Shown: positions 1 through 12,700 of the stretch, piece by piece
Layout of the letters: the number at the start of each line of letters is the position of its first letter
Position numbering within the stretch: position 1 is the stretch's first letter
Source of the DNA: Strongylocentrotus droebachiensis
Lineage: Eukaryota > Echinodermata > Echinoidea > Camarodonta > Strongylocentrotidae
DNA length: 64,000 nt
Direction of reading: 5' to 3'
Assembly (NCBI GenBank): GCA_035222895.1
Contig: JAVYIG010006402.1
Coordinates: forward strand, 1 to 64,000
Notes under the pieces: generated by a model
Seen by the model: the letters and a program-made list of their open reading frames with translations, nothing else
Databases searched by the model: none
What the model was told of the DNA's origin: nothing
Position numbers and translations under genes: made by a program

Positions 1-3000
1 AACTGTGCAGGATGGGTATGGCGCTCATGCACACACAAACTGCATTGCATAACCCAGGGCTGCCAACCCTCCCGCATTTGGAGGGAGTCTTATGTCACCA
101 CACTCCTTCTCCCGCCGTCCCACCAGCTCGTAGCGGGAGACTCCGCCACCACGCCCTTCCTCCTGCTCTCCCGCAAGCTCCTGGTTTATGAAAAAACCTC
201 ACGCCAGACGTGTAAAATAAACCAGCGTACTCGGGGGGGGGGGGGGGGGAACTTATTACCCTTCCCTGTTGAGCAACAAAAAAATTGCATAAATATCTCC
301 CTTGAAGCAGTTCCCCAAGTTGATAGCCCCGATAACCTCCCCACAGCCACACTCAGTCAGCTCTGTATTGAGGCAGTCAGTGAATATGGAGGAGCCTGAC
401 GTAGTTATTTATCATGTTTAGATCTAGATCTATAGTATAGGCTACATGTAGCTAAGCCTAGGGCTAGGCCTAGTTTTATATCTACTATCTAGCAGAACAA
501 CCATAACCATTGATTGATATCAGACTTTTCAGAGACCAAAGGCAAAGCAAAGGCAAGGCTTTCGGTCCAACATTAGGAACATGCAGGCTAGGTTCGCACT
601 CATCGATTGACGAGTACTTGTACTAAAATGCATTAATTAACTGACTAACAAAGTTATAGTCTCATCTTCTTAGGCCTGGCGGGCGCAGCCGGGCTCAATT
701 CATTCAACCAATGGTGGTGATTTAGGGCTTCCCCGCGGTACCATACCTACATGTACATGTAGAATCTAGGCCTACAATGTACATGTAGCTCTAGTCTGGA
801 TACTGCGGTTTCAAATAAGTAATGAAGCTATGATAAGAGGGGTCTATATAATCTACTACTCTTATTGACAATTAAGGAAAAACCAAAACAAACCTTACCT
901 TAAAACATCTCGAAAACACCATTTTAGCGGCTTCTGTGGCGTGGTCTGTCTCTGTATGAGGAGGGCATGGGCGACGGATCGACGATGAACTAATAGTAAT
1001 AGACTAGTCTAGTTCTAAGCACACGCAGACCGCTATTTGTGACATTAAGCTGATCAAGTGTGTCTCATGATCTGACTCTCATCTCGACTCCAACTGACCG
1101 TCGACCCTACGGCTATCCCCAGTGGCATATCTTAGGGTGGGGGGGGGGGGAGGGGGGGGAGGAGGGGGTCCCTCACCTGGCCAAAAACCTGCTTTCAATC
1201 AAAATGAAGACGGGCGTCCTCCCCTGGGCACAAAAAAGGGGGGGGGGGGGTGGGGGTGTTGATTTTAAACAAAAAAGTAGTGCTCAATACCCCCCCGCCC
1301 CCCCCCCCTTCCCTCGTTGCTCGTGTGTCAATCACGGAACTTCCGTGATGTCCATCAGAAAGATCACATAATGTTGTTGTTTTATAGTTTTTATTGGCGT
1401 GTATATTTAGACTGCAATAGTCTTTTCACAAGCTTGACGCAAACATTATTTCCTATAATTTCATCGTCATTTCTCTCCATCATAAACTTTAATAATGTTA
1501 TATTCCGATCCAACGTCTATTCTGATTAAGAGTATAGCAATTTAGAACAACAGTCTTAGAAAAACATAAAAATTGACCGGTATAATAATAGGCCCAAATT
1601 ATCCTATTAAAAAAAAAAGTTTATGGTAACGTAAGACTTTGGAACTGTTCCTTAGTTTATTTTAGCAGTGTTGAAACCGTCAATACCCATGTACATGTGG
1701 CTGTGTTTTAGATGAATGGTCGAAACTAAAATTTATGCTGAACAAATAAAGCGACCAAATAAATAAAATGTTAAGCTTTGCTTATGATTGCGGTCTCCTG
1801 CACTTTTCCAACAGAATAGTTCGGATAATACTTTACATTTATGATAATATGTTATGGAAATAATAAGTTTCGTTATTATATGTACATATATTATGTACAA
1901 AAAACATTTTGACATTAAGAAATCATTGTTTGTTTATGTTGTATTATACCTTACATGTGTATTATGTTCTTTGTTATTCAGTTATATTTTATTTGGAAAA
2001 AATGCAGAAATCAAATCAAATCAAAAATATACGATATAAAACGGGTGATAATAGTATAGATCCGCCTACAATTTCACATTATTTTATTCTGTTCGCCCCA
2101 CGATACAATTTGATGTCTGAGAAAATTAGACTAACTTCCGGCAACATGGAAAAAAAATTAATTACTGCGTATACTATAGTAGGTAGTCTTTAATAATGAA
2201 CAGGTTACGACGTTACATGGTTGAATGTTGAAACGAGATGTTGTATGTGGTCAATTTCTCTCTCTGACAAAATATACTGCCACATCTTTAGACACACGCA
2301 AATATTCCTCATGCTCCCTAGGCCCTGCGGAGGGCTAAGTCAATCAGAGATTATTGAGACTTAATATAATATTTAATTTATTTCTGTTTTCAAGACTAGT
2401 ACCATTTATCAATACATGTGTAGGCCATTTCACAATTATATACTTTCCACTTGAATAGCAACAATAAGCATTATCATAATTTAAGACCAACAAAATATAT
2501 ATTATTACATTAGCAAACCAAGGAATTTGTTTTTTCCAATACAAATATCCTTATTCCTGTACATGAACTTCAAATTGGCTACTTGCCTGGTTGCTGCAGA
2601 AAGAATAGATACGTATGTGGCTTACGTCATCATAAAGCTTGGCCTTTTCTAAAACATACTTATAATTGTACTTTGATGATTGTGAATAAGCAAGGAATCT
2701 ATAACAATAAATAACAAAAGATTGTTATTGATATGTATATTATCAAACAGTATTTATGTCAGTATTTTGAAGGGTACGACATTTAAAACGTGTACCAATA
2801 TCTAAACAAAAATATTAGATTTACGTCAAATTGGCCACATTTAACACCCTTGTGTACACATATAATTACGACTCAATGCTATTGATACAATACCTATCAC
2901 ATGTTGGATATTTTGTAAAAGCAGTACGATATGCATTGTGCAATTATTCCACAATATCTCAATACGTCATTGAGAACGCGGATCATATCGCCTGTACACA

Positions 3001-6000
3001 AATAGGAATTTAAATTGTGAATGATGGATATATAATTCATAGGATGAGATGTGAAAAAATATGCTTCCATCATGAGGCTTTAGAAGCTATAATAGTAATT
3101 TGAGTATCATTGAGAAATTGTTCTACATCAGGACAAAATTGCCCTCATCCCAAAGCCTGGCTGATCTTGAAACTGAAAGAATGTCCCCTACACTTTTTGT
3201 TTCAGATATCTCTGAATTTGTTTTCCCCTATTTTATACTTTTCCATTCAACTGTTTTACTGTCAATAGAAACAACAGCACTTTGCTGTTGAGGTTAATGA
3301 CCACTTGAGATTACTACGGGTACATGTAGAAATTTATCAGACTTTTCATGACTGTAATTTTTTTTTTTTTTTTAATGATTTGTAATCAAGAAGACCAGGG
3401 GGAAATATTCCATGTATTCTTCTGTAAATGTGGCTAAAGTCTGCAGTACACACAGTGCTCTACTGATAGCAGGTAACAGTTTCTTTTGTTCTCAAATTAG
3501 TGTCTTGCAGTTGTTATGTACACTAATCTTAGTCAGTGTTTAGAGCATTGTGTCACGTGATAAATGCCTGGCTATTGTTCATTGGAGCTTAATGCAAAGA
3601 GGATTTTGAGGGGGCCTTAAGCCTATCTGTTTTCACATTCTGTTGTTCCCCAATTAATGTTTGGTCTTAATCCCTCAAAATAAAAGGTCTGTAAAGTGTG
3701 GAGGCATGTGGGCATATGGAAGAGGTTAGGGAGAGTGTTGGATACTTGGATGGTCTGATGATTAATAAGATTTAAAATCAACTACATGCAGTACAATTTG
3801 CGAATAAAGACCACTCAAGCGAGACAAGAAAAGTGGTCTTCATAGTCGAGTGGTATTTATATACCTGTATGTACAGGTACATTAAGTACATATATGTTTT
3901 AGTGAGAAACTATTTTCAGGGGAAACAAAAAAGACACATGGTCTTTCAAACAAGAAACTAAACAGGTGTCATATCTTACAGATTCTTTGTCTGATTTTTC
4001 TGAAACACTGAATGATTTGTCCTTCAGATCTGCCCTCTTCCAATCACCAGGACAGCAGTATCAATGAAAACACCAGTGCTTTGTTGTAGAGAGTTTAATA
4101 TCTACTATAGATTACTATATAGTACAGTATGTTTTTATCAGAGACTTATTATTATTTCGTAAAAACTTTCATCATTCGGATTATGATCTCATTATGCAGG
4201 GTAAAGGCACATATATTCATTATATTCTTCTCTAAACATTCCAGAGACTTAGAGTGACCAATCACCTAAGGAAATACTTTCTGTACACTACAGCTAAAAT
4301 GTGTAAAATCAACCTATACAATACTTTTATTAAGCAATTTACGGGTTAATAGTTGCAGAGTATCAAGAGAATTTCCAAAAAACCCAGCAAAATGGTAAAC
4401 TTTGAATATCTCTTAACCCTATATTGAAAATGGACCTACCGTTACAAAATCATGTGACCTTTTGTCTTTACATATCAGCCTGAAAAATTCAAATTTTCGT
4501 GATTTGTGTTACCGGTAAATTAATATGTAAATATCATTTTTCCTAAAAAGAAATAAAACATTGCTTATTTGGTCTTGTTTAAGGTTAAGGTGTTTGTTTT
4601 TGGGCTCAACATAGTTGAATTATAGTTAGAATGAAATAAAACAACAAAAACAATGAAATACATAAGAAATTATCAAAACAAGAGATAACTTAAAGAATAA
4701 CCTAGCTCTTCCATTTTATTTTTGTCGTATTATTATTCCAAACGAATATATGTAGTGAAAAAGAATGCTTAAATATGTAGAATATATGATTTATGGGTAA
4801 AAATGTGAATTTTATGACCTTATTTGCATAAATTACCATAAATATGCAAATGAGTGAATTTTTCCAAAAAATTGAAATTACCATAGTATTCTATACAAAC
4901 AAATCACTTGACATGCATGCAAATTTTTGCGGCGATCGTCTGGAACGGTCGAGATCTTGATACTGCAGTAAACTGGAGGCCTGTTTCATTTTTAATGTTA
5001 AAAAATCAACAAGTTTGTTGTACATGTATATCTCTGGATTTTCTATTTTTATTTGATGCAAACTCCTAATTCAATTTTGTTTTAAAAAGTGACATGAAAA
5101 TCTGCATGAAGTCTTCATTTCACTGTGCATTTATCAAATACAGCAATCTTGCTTTATGAATAGTATTTAGGGGCTGCAATCATTGGAACATGTACTAATG
5201 TTCAAGTTCAAGTTCAAGTTCAAGTTTAAAATTTATTCAACACTCTTCATAAAAACATTTAAAACATACAAATACAGAATGGAATAATAAAAAAATTAAA
5301 AACTGAAAAGTGATAACAAATTTATACAATGGCAATTTATAAGAGCATTTGGGATATGCAGAAAGGAGGGATTCCTTTTATGAAAGCCTACCCCTAAAAA
5401 CACACATACAGGGAGAAAAAAGAAACAAGAACAAAAGAACAGAACAAAAACAAACAACATACTAAAACATGGCTATCATGTACAATCAGGGTAAACAAAA
5501 ATGTCAAACTTTTGTTTGCATTCTCACTTTTGTAAATTATACTTCATCAGATGAATGTAACTGTTGACATTTGACACACGCACGCATGTCTGTGATGTAG
5601 GGAATGCTAGTAATGTATATTCATATGTAGCCACTAAACTAGTTGCCAATACAAATACAATATGTTACCAAACGAGTAAATGCATACATTAAGAAAACCT
5701 GTATGCATTCCTAGTCTGCAAATACAGCATACACTTTGACATTTCAGTGAAATACATGATGTCTTGAGTGAAGCCTTATAAATCCAGCTTGATCTTGATG
5801 TGAGATGTGAGTTTGGTCTAGAGATACTTCAGCTTTCTGTCTTCGCATACAAAATGACTCCAGCAGACCCCAATTTGTAACTGAGTCACATCTTTCGGAT
5901 GGTGACGTTATATAACTAAAAGTTCAGTCCCGATCCCCAAATGTGAATAAAAGTAATCATATTAAAACCCAACAAACACACACACACACATCATCAAGAA

Positions 6001-6003
6001 CAG
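1..6003. other. 5' flank, no gene recognised
   Basis: No open frame here resembles a protein or has splice support. The first 1.3 kb is comparatively GC-rich, with poly-G and poly-C runs (about 234-249, 1139-1150, 1300-1310), then AT content rises. At 5196-5226 a (TTCAAG)n-type tract leads into TTTATTCAACA, a module that recurs in the window. A long dispersed repeat starts near 3480 and has its own entry. Confidence 0.5.
3480..4330. repeat. Dispersed repeat, copy 1 (second copy split at 7810-8207 and 10138-10410)
   Basis: Bases 3480-3866 align closely with 7810-8205, sharing for example TTCTCAAATTAGTG and GCCTATCTGTTT. Bases 4050-4330 align with 10138-10410, sharing for example CAGTATCAATGAAAACACC. 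The second copy therefore sits in introns 1 and 2 of the cold-shock gene. Its left half ends exactly where a hAT-type element is inserted at 8208. No coding content was seen. Confidence 0.7.
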
Positions 6004-6404
6004 CTATAGAGTACCGAAGCTGTGACGTCATAAAAATCTATTTTTAGAATTTCTAAATTTTTTCTTCATATTCCGAAAGAACATCAAAAATAATGTCCAA
6101 ATGTCGAAAACCAATTGAATATGTTAAGTATTGGCTGAGATATGACGATCTGAATAAATATACTCCCCATAGGAACTCAGTGTTATATGCTCTGGCTCCT
6201 AATGGTTAGGAGCCAGAGCACATAACATTGAGTTCCCATAGGACATATATTCATTCAGATGGTCATATCTCAGCCAATACTTAACATATTCAATTGGTTT
6301 TCGACATTTGGACATTATTTTTGATGTTCTTTCGGAATATGAAGAAAAAATTTAGAAATTCTAAAAATAGATTTTTGATGACGTCACACTTCACCACTCT
6401 ATAG
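6004..6404. repeat. Near-perfect 400-bp inverted repeat (foldback element)
   Basis: Two arms of about 195 bp face each other around a centre near 6204, with almost no loop. TGACGTCA lies near both ends, and the outer CTATAGAG/CTCTATAG ends are complementary. No reading frame belongs to it. It lies about 400 bp upstream of the cold-shock gene's start codon. It is probably a foldback MITE. I could not settle a target-site duplication. Confidence 0.85.
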
Positions 6405-6796
6405 TTAGCTGGCGCCTTTGCTGGGAGTAGTCTACAACTCAAATAGTTCAGACCAACAAAATGACTTACAAGGGTCTGTATCTGCAAACTAGTGAAGGAC
6501 TTGGGGGAAAACCCGCTGTCCTTATCAGCTGAGCTCAATAGTCAATACGGACAATGTACTGTGCAATACCCGGTACATGAAGCAAATGCTCTATAAGCCA
6601 TGTTTGTATATTTCTTTTTTGGAAAAACATTCAGATCTATATTATATTCTGCTAAGACAAGGAGGAGATCTACTCGTTTGTCTATCTTTTACATTGCTGA
6701 AAATGACCGACCTTCAAGTTGTATAGCATTCTTTTATCTATAGGTTGAGGAAAACAGTGATCGAATAGATTTATCTGGAAGCAGAATTACATCACC

Positions 6797-9700
6797 ATGT
6801 CACAAGGCAGAAAGAAGAGTAATCGTGATTCTAAAAAATTAATAGAATCGGATGTCACTGGAGTAGTAAAGCGGTACATTGACACAGGCGGCTATGGGTT
6901 CATAACGGAGGATGTTACACGTAGGAATGTATTTTTTCACATCTCTGCCGCGGTTTCAAAAGATATTCGATGCCGGGATGACCCAATACGAGTTGGAGAG
7001 AAGGTGATATATGATTTGTATCAGGCTCCGAAGGGATACATTGCAGAGTCGGTTCGTATTTTGAATCAGGATGTGGAAAGTTCTGAATCGGATGATACTG
7101 ACAATTTTTACCAAAGAAAAGATTCTGGAATCGGTCTACGAGGACGAGAATGTCGTAGTGGTGAAAGAGGTGCAAACCGTCGAGGAGGAAGTGTTGGGCG
7201 TGTGCATAAACAGCTTAAAGGTAATGACCAGTTCTGGTCATGCGATTGCATTGTGAAAGAAACATTGTGGAACGATCAGAAAAGGTTGATCATCTATAGC
7301 ATCAAAATGATAAGAAATTTGGCCCAGTCTTGGTATAAGGTTACAAGCACTGTACACAGAAAGATTTATATATGGAATACGCAACACATGTGTGACACGT
7401 GCGCGTTATCTGTCCGGTCCAGATAGATATAATAATTTACCAATTATCAATTAGTAGGTGGTTTTCTTGAAAAATTTGTATTATCACGTATTCTTTCACA
7501 TGGTTGGTAATAAGAGCTTCCATTTCATTTTTTGAGAGGGGGGCCTTTTTAAAACTGGTCTTTACCTTTAAAGTTACGTACTAACCTGCATGACTTGAGT
7601 GGACTGGAAACCCAAAAATAAACACAAATCGAATGAATGAACAAATGGAGCAAAACAACAAAGAACATATAGATGACAGTTGTATTTAGATTCAGAAAGT
7701 ATATTAAGTTGAGATCAAAGATCACGGAAATCTAAAAGTTATGAGGTGATAATAGGAGACTAAAATTTCAATCTTAGATGTGCTTCCTTGCTTGAGTGGA
7801 AGCAGAGACAACAGTTTCTACTGTTCTCAAATTAGTGCCTTGCAGTTGTTTTCTCCACCAATCTAGGTCGGTGTATCGAGCATTGTCTCATGTTCCCTGA
7901 TTAATGCCTAGCTATTGTTCATTGGAGCTTAATGCATAGAGGTTTTTGAGGGGGCTTAAGCCTATCTGTTTGCACATTCTGTTGTTCCCCAATTAATGTT
8001 TGGTCTTTATCCCTCAAAATAAAAGTTCTGTAAAGTGTGGAGGCTTGTGGGCGTACATGTATGAAAGGGTTTAGGAAGAGTGTTGGATACTTGGATGGTC
8101 TGATGATTATTAAGATTCAAGATCAACCAAGTACAGTCCAATCTGTAAATAAAGACCACTCAAGGGAGACAAGAAAAGTGGCCTTTATAGACAGGTGGTA
8201 TTTCAATCAGGCGTGCCGGAAGCAGTTTGGGATTGGGGGGGCAAACACTCCAGGGGGCTCACCTTCCAAGGGCAGTGACGTAATGAGAAAAAACGTTCGG
8301 AAGGGGGGGGGGGCAGACGAAAAATCTGCATCACCACCAGTCTTACACGTTACATGCAGGTCCCGCGGAACATTTTTAAAAGTGGAGTATCAACGATCAG
8401 GTAGAGCGTAAATTGACGTGGGGTCCAGCCTCGGCAGGGGGTCAAGGGGCTGAGCCCCCGGAAGCTCAGGGATTTGAGGTATTTAATTACAGTCAGATGA
8501 GCATCCAGGGGCCGGCCTTAGGGTCATTGGTGGGGTCCAGGGGGCAGAGCCCCTAGAAGCTCAGGGGTTTTAGGTATTTAATTACGGTCAGGTGAGCATC
8601 TAGGGGCCCGCCTTAGGGCCCTTGGTGGGGTCCAGGGGGCACAACCCCAGGAAGCTCGGGGGTTTTAGGCATTTAATTACGGTCCGATGAGCATTTGTTA
8701 TACCTTATTTGTGACATTGGCAGGTCACTTATTTTTTCTCTCCGTCTTTTTTTCTTTTTCTCTTTAACATACTTTTGCAAAAAGTAAGGGGAGGGGGGGG
8801 GGGGGGGGGGGCTCGAGCCCAGCCATTTTGCAGACCATGACATAAAGCCTTCTAAATAAGCGTATTTTTCGCCCGACTGTAATTTGGGAATTTCTTATTT
8901 TCCAACAAACGCATAAAAAGGTGTGACTTACAAAAAAAAATGGGGGAAAATACCGGAAAATCATGTCATAACAGCAATATTTGTAAATCACTAGTATCGA
9001 TAGGAAATACACCCCACCCCCCCCCCCCTTCAGTACGCCAGCGTTCAGGGGCTCATGTCTTCTCACCCTTATAACAAAAAAAACAGACACGCTTTCCCAT
9101 TCTCGCACAATATGTCCACGATATGCGCGTATCGCTATTATACAGACCTCCATTGATAAATACCGTATAGGTGGGATGCGCAATGTTTATGAAATTAAAT
9201 TCCTGTGAACTTTTTCTTTGAATGGAATTGTTTATGCGATTTAATTCAGGTTTTTATTATTATGTTCTTTTGGGTTAAAAAAACAAACCATGTTTACTCC
9301 TTTACTGCTTTTTTTTTTTTTTTGAGGGGGGGGCGTTTTTGGGGGGCAAAAATGCGTTTTGCCCCCCCACTTTTTTGATTGGGGGGGGCAACTGCCCCCC
9401 CCCCCCCCCACTTCCGGCGCCTATGATTTCAATGTATTAATCAATATTCGATTTCAAACACATTTGTTTTAAAAATCGTTGGAGAAATGTATCTTAAATG
9501 ACATCCTCTTTCACAATATGATACAATTTAAGTGAAATGTTTGGGGCTCCCAACTAACACTTTAGAGGGGCTTTAATTTCATTTGATTTAATTTGTATTA
9601 CACTGCTGCTATATTGTAGACGGGTGGAGTGACTGGACAGAAAACCAACACAACAACTCTACAGAACCAGAACCTCAACCTCAACCAAGACACCCTGCGT

Positions 9701-12700
9701 CTTCTAATCGAGGAAGGGGAAAGGGTAAAGACACCAAGCCGGAGACAAGTACCAGTTCAAATCCAACTAGCGGGTGGGATCATGTCAAAGCAGAGCATAA
9801 AGTGAAAGGTAATTGATATATGGGTTACCCTCTTGTTGTAAAGGTGAGGTGAAATCCAAATATAAGTTGATTCCTGTTGATGTGCAGGGCTGCATACAAC
9901 ACATATTTCTAAAAACATCTAAATATATTTATTAGATTTAAAACTATTAAAAATTTAAAAAAATCGCAGACCTGCTAAACTCCACCCTATAAAAATGCTC
10001 CAGGTCTCATTCATCTTGTGACATCATCTGTCAATCATTAGTGAGCTAACAAGAGACAGTGGGTTTGTAGCTTCACTAGAGCTGACCATTTGTTTACAAT
10101 AGACCTAAATAATACCAACATAGAAGTCCTTTTACATTCAGCAGTATCAATGAAAACACCAATGTGTTGCTGTAGACAGTTTAATATCTACTATAGATTA
10201 CTAGTGCAGTATGTTTTTATCAGAGACTTATTATTATTTTGTAAAAACTTTCATCCGGGTTATGATCACATTATACAGGGTAAAAGCACATTCATTATAT
10301 TCTTCTCCAAACATTCCAGAGACTTTAAGTGACCTAAGGAAATACTTTCTGTACACTACAGCTAGAATGTGTAAAATCAACTTGAAAAACAGATTTACCC
10401 AGCAATCTAAGGGGTACAGTTATAATGAGCATACAATATTTATATGTTTTCTTCATTTTTTAAATTCCCAATTTATATTAAATTAATGAAGTAAATAAAT
10501 TTGATAACAAAAAGAAAGAAAGAAAAAAAAATGAAATTATTGGCTTAAATTGGTGATGTAATACAGCTTCATTTTTCTCTCTCTTTTTCTGACAGCAAGA
10601 AATTAGAAGATTTTAGAACAAGTGTATAGGCATGTTTATCATTGATTCTTCCTTTATCTGCAGAAAATACACAATCACATGTGACTCCCCCCAATTCAAC
10701 AGAACTCTCGGGGTCTGCAAAGCAAAGAGAGCGCGGTAACATTTTCTACAAATCAGCTACTGAGGATTTCAGCGCCACTGTACGTATCATCAGGCTTGAA
10801 AACGCCATCACTTGCTACAAGAATGCACTTTCATGTAGCAGCAATAAAGATGACGAAGCTTCCGCATTGAAGAACATCGGAATGGCATCCTGGAAGCTGG
10901 CAACCATTGCTCTTGAGAGTGAGACGGAAGAATCAGAGAAGGTAAGCCTGCCGTAGAATAGATGCACCGAATAGATGCACAGGTTATATGAAACATAATT
11001 GAATTCCTAACTTGAACCCGGACCTAAATGGTACCTTTATAGTTATACCCACATCAGTGAGCTCCAACAGAACAATCTAGAATCTTTTTTTAATTACAAA
11101 AAAAAAAGATTCTATTACCTTCCAAAAATAAACTTAACAAATGTTTTTGTTTGACCATTTTCTTGAGGTACATTTTTGTTACTCTTATGTGCAGAGACAG
11201 CAGAGTATCCTGAAGCATTTTAAAGAAGCCTTGAAGTTTTTCTGCATGGCATATGTTCTGAGGTCCTACAAGAGTGTATCATGGGGTGACAAGCTGGTTG
11301 AATCTTGGGAGAACTGTTTAGAGGAGACATGCGAATGGTTGGCTTTGCTGGACACAACAGGTATATGTTATCAGACAAATGATTGTGTGTCTGTGTGTGT
11401 GTGTATGTGGAGGGAGAGGGGGGGGGGGTAGTCTCTGTGATTCATAGAGATAATGATCTTGAGATTACATGTAGCAGTTTGAAGATTGTTTTGAATACTT
11501 GCACAAAAGTTACTCTGCATATGTTGAATCTGAAGTTTAAAAAATAGTTAGACTTATGCAAAATCTGACTCACCGGTAGTTAAGTGTAAATAAACACATG
11601 TTTCGTGTAGTCTGATTTTTATTAATGGATTCGACTTGGGGAAAATTTGACTTGTGAGACTATAAGTTATGCAGATTTAACTGTAACTCACAAAATACCC
11701 CCCCCCCCCCCCCCTCCTATTACTTGTGCCCTGTTCCCAGTAAGGAATCAAGAAATCGATTTTCATTCTTAATTCTTCATATAATTTGATCCCTGATAAT
11801 GTTTTTTTCCAGAGAGGGTAGCTGGTTTCAGTGAGTTGTTGGGCTATCTACCAGACTGTAGTCTGAAGGCTAATGGATACATCCAGTATTCAACACTCCT
11901 GTTTCATGAAGGTCTTACAGCCTGGCAAGATGGAGAGTACAAGGAGTGCTACAGGTAAGTCTTTAATTACTTTGATACTATCTGACTTTGATACTATCTG
12001 ACTACTTCATATTGCACTAATCATCCCTTTCACTGTGACTGGTACAGTACTAGTAACAAAATAATTTGATACTATCTGACTACTTCATATTGCACTAATC
12101 ATCCCTTTCACTGTGACTGGTACAGTACTAGTAACAAAATAATAGAGACAAGGGAAAAACAAACAACATAAACAACAACTACCGGGTACTGCTATTACTT
12201 CTAAACACCATCTTGTTTCCAATTTCCAATGATTTTTAGGTACAGGAGAGAATTCTGTTTCCCAATCCAAGAAGCAGAGACGATCTGTGAAAAAAGTTTG
12301 TTGTGTGAAAATTTATCATTATACCAGAACTGAATATTATTTCTTTAAAATATTATGGAATAGGAAAATGTACTCTACTTTGAAGCATCTTAATCATGCC
12401 TGATTTCCCTTGATGTTCAGGTTCATGAGAGAATGCTACTTCCCAATCCAAGAAGCAGAGAGGCTTTGTGAAGGAGATTGCTCTATCAAGTCTGAAAAAG
12501 CAGTCTTACAGGAAGATGTCTACATCCACACATGTGTTGCCGAGTCCAGCATGGCACGAGCAACAGGTAATTAAACTTTATCCCAAAGCACCTGGGAGAG
12601 AGGTTTCCACAAATAAAATTACAAATGCTTTCTTCTCTCCCCTGCCCCCCCCCCAAATGTAGCCCTCATTTTGGGGATAATCATTTTCAATCCAAAAATC

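Noticed and set aside
95..352. Minus-strand open frame with Pro-rich run
   Set aside because: The run comes from a poly-G tract. There is no family resemblance and no splice or start context.
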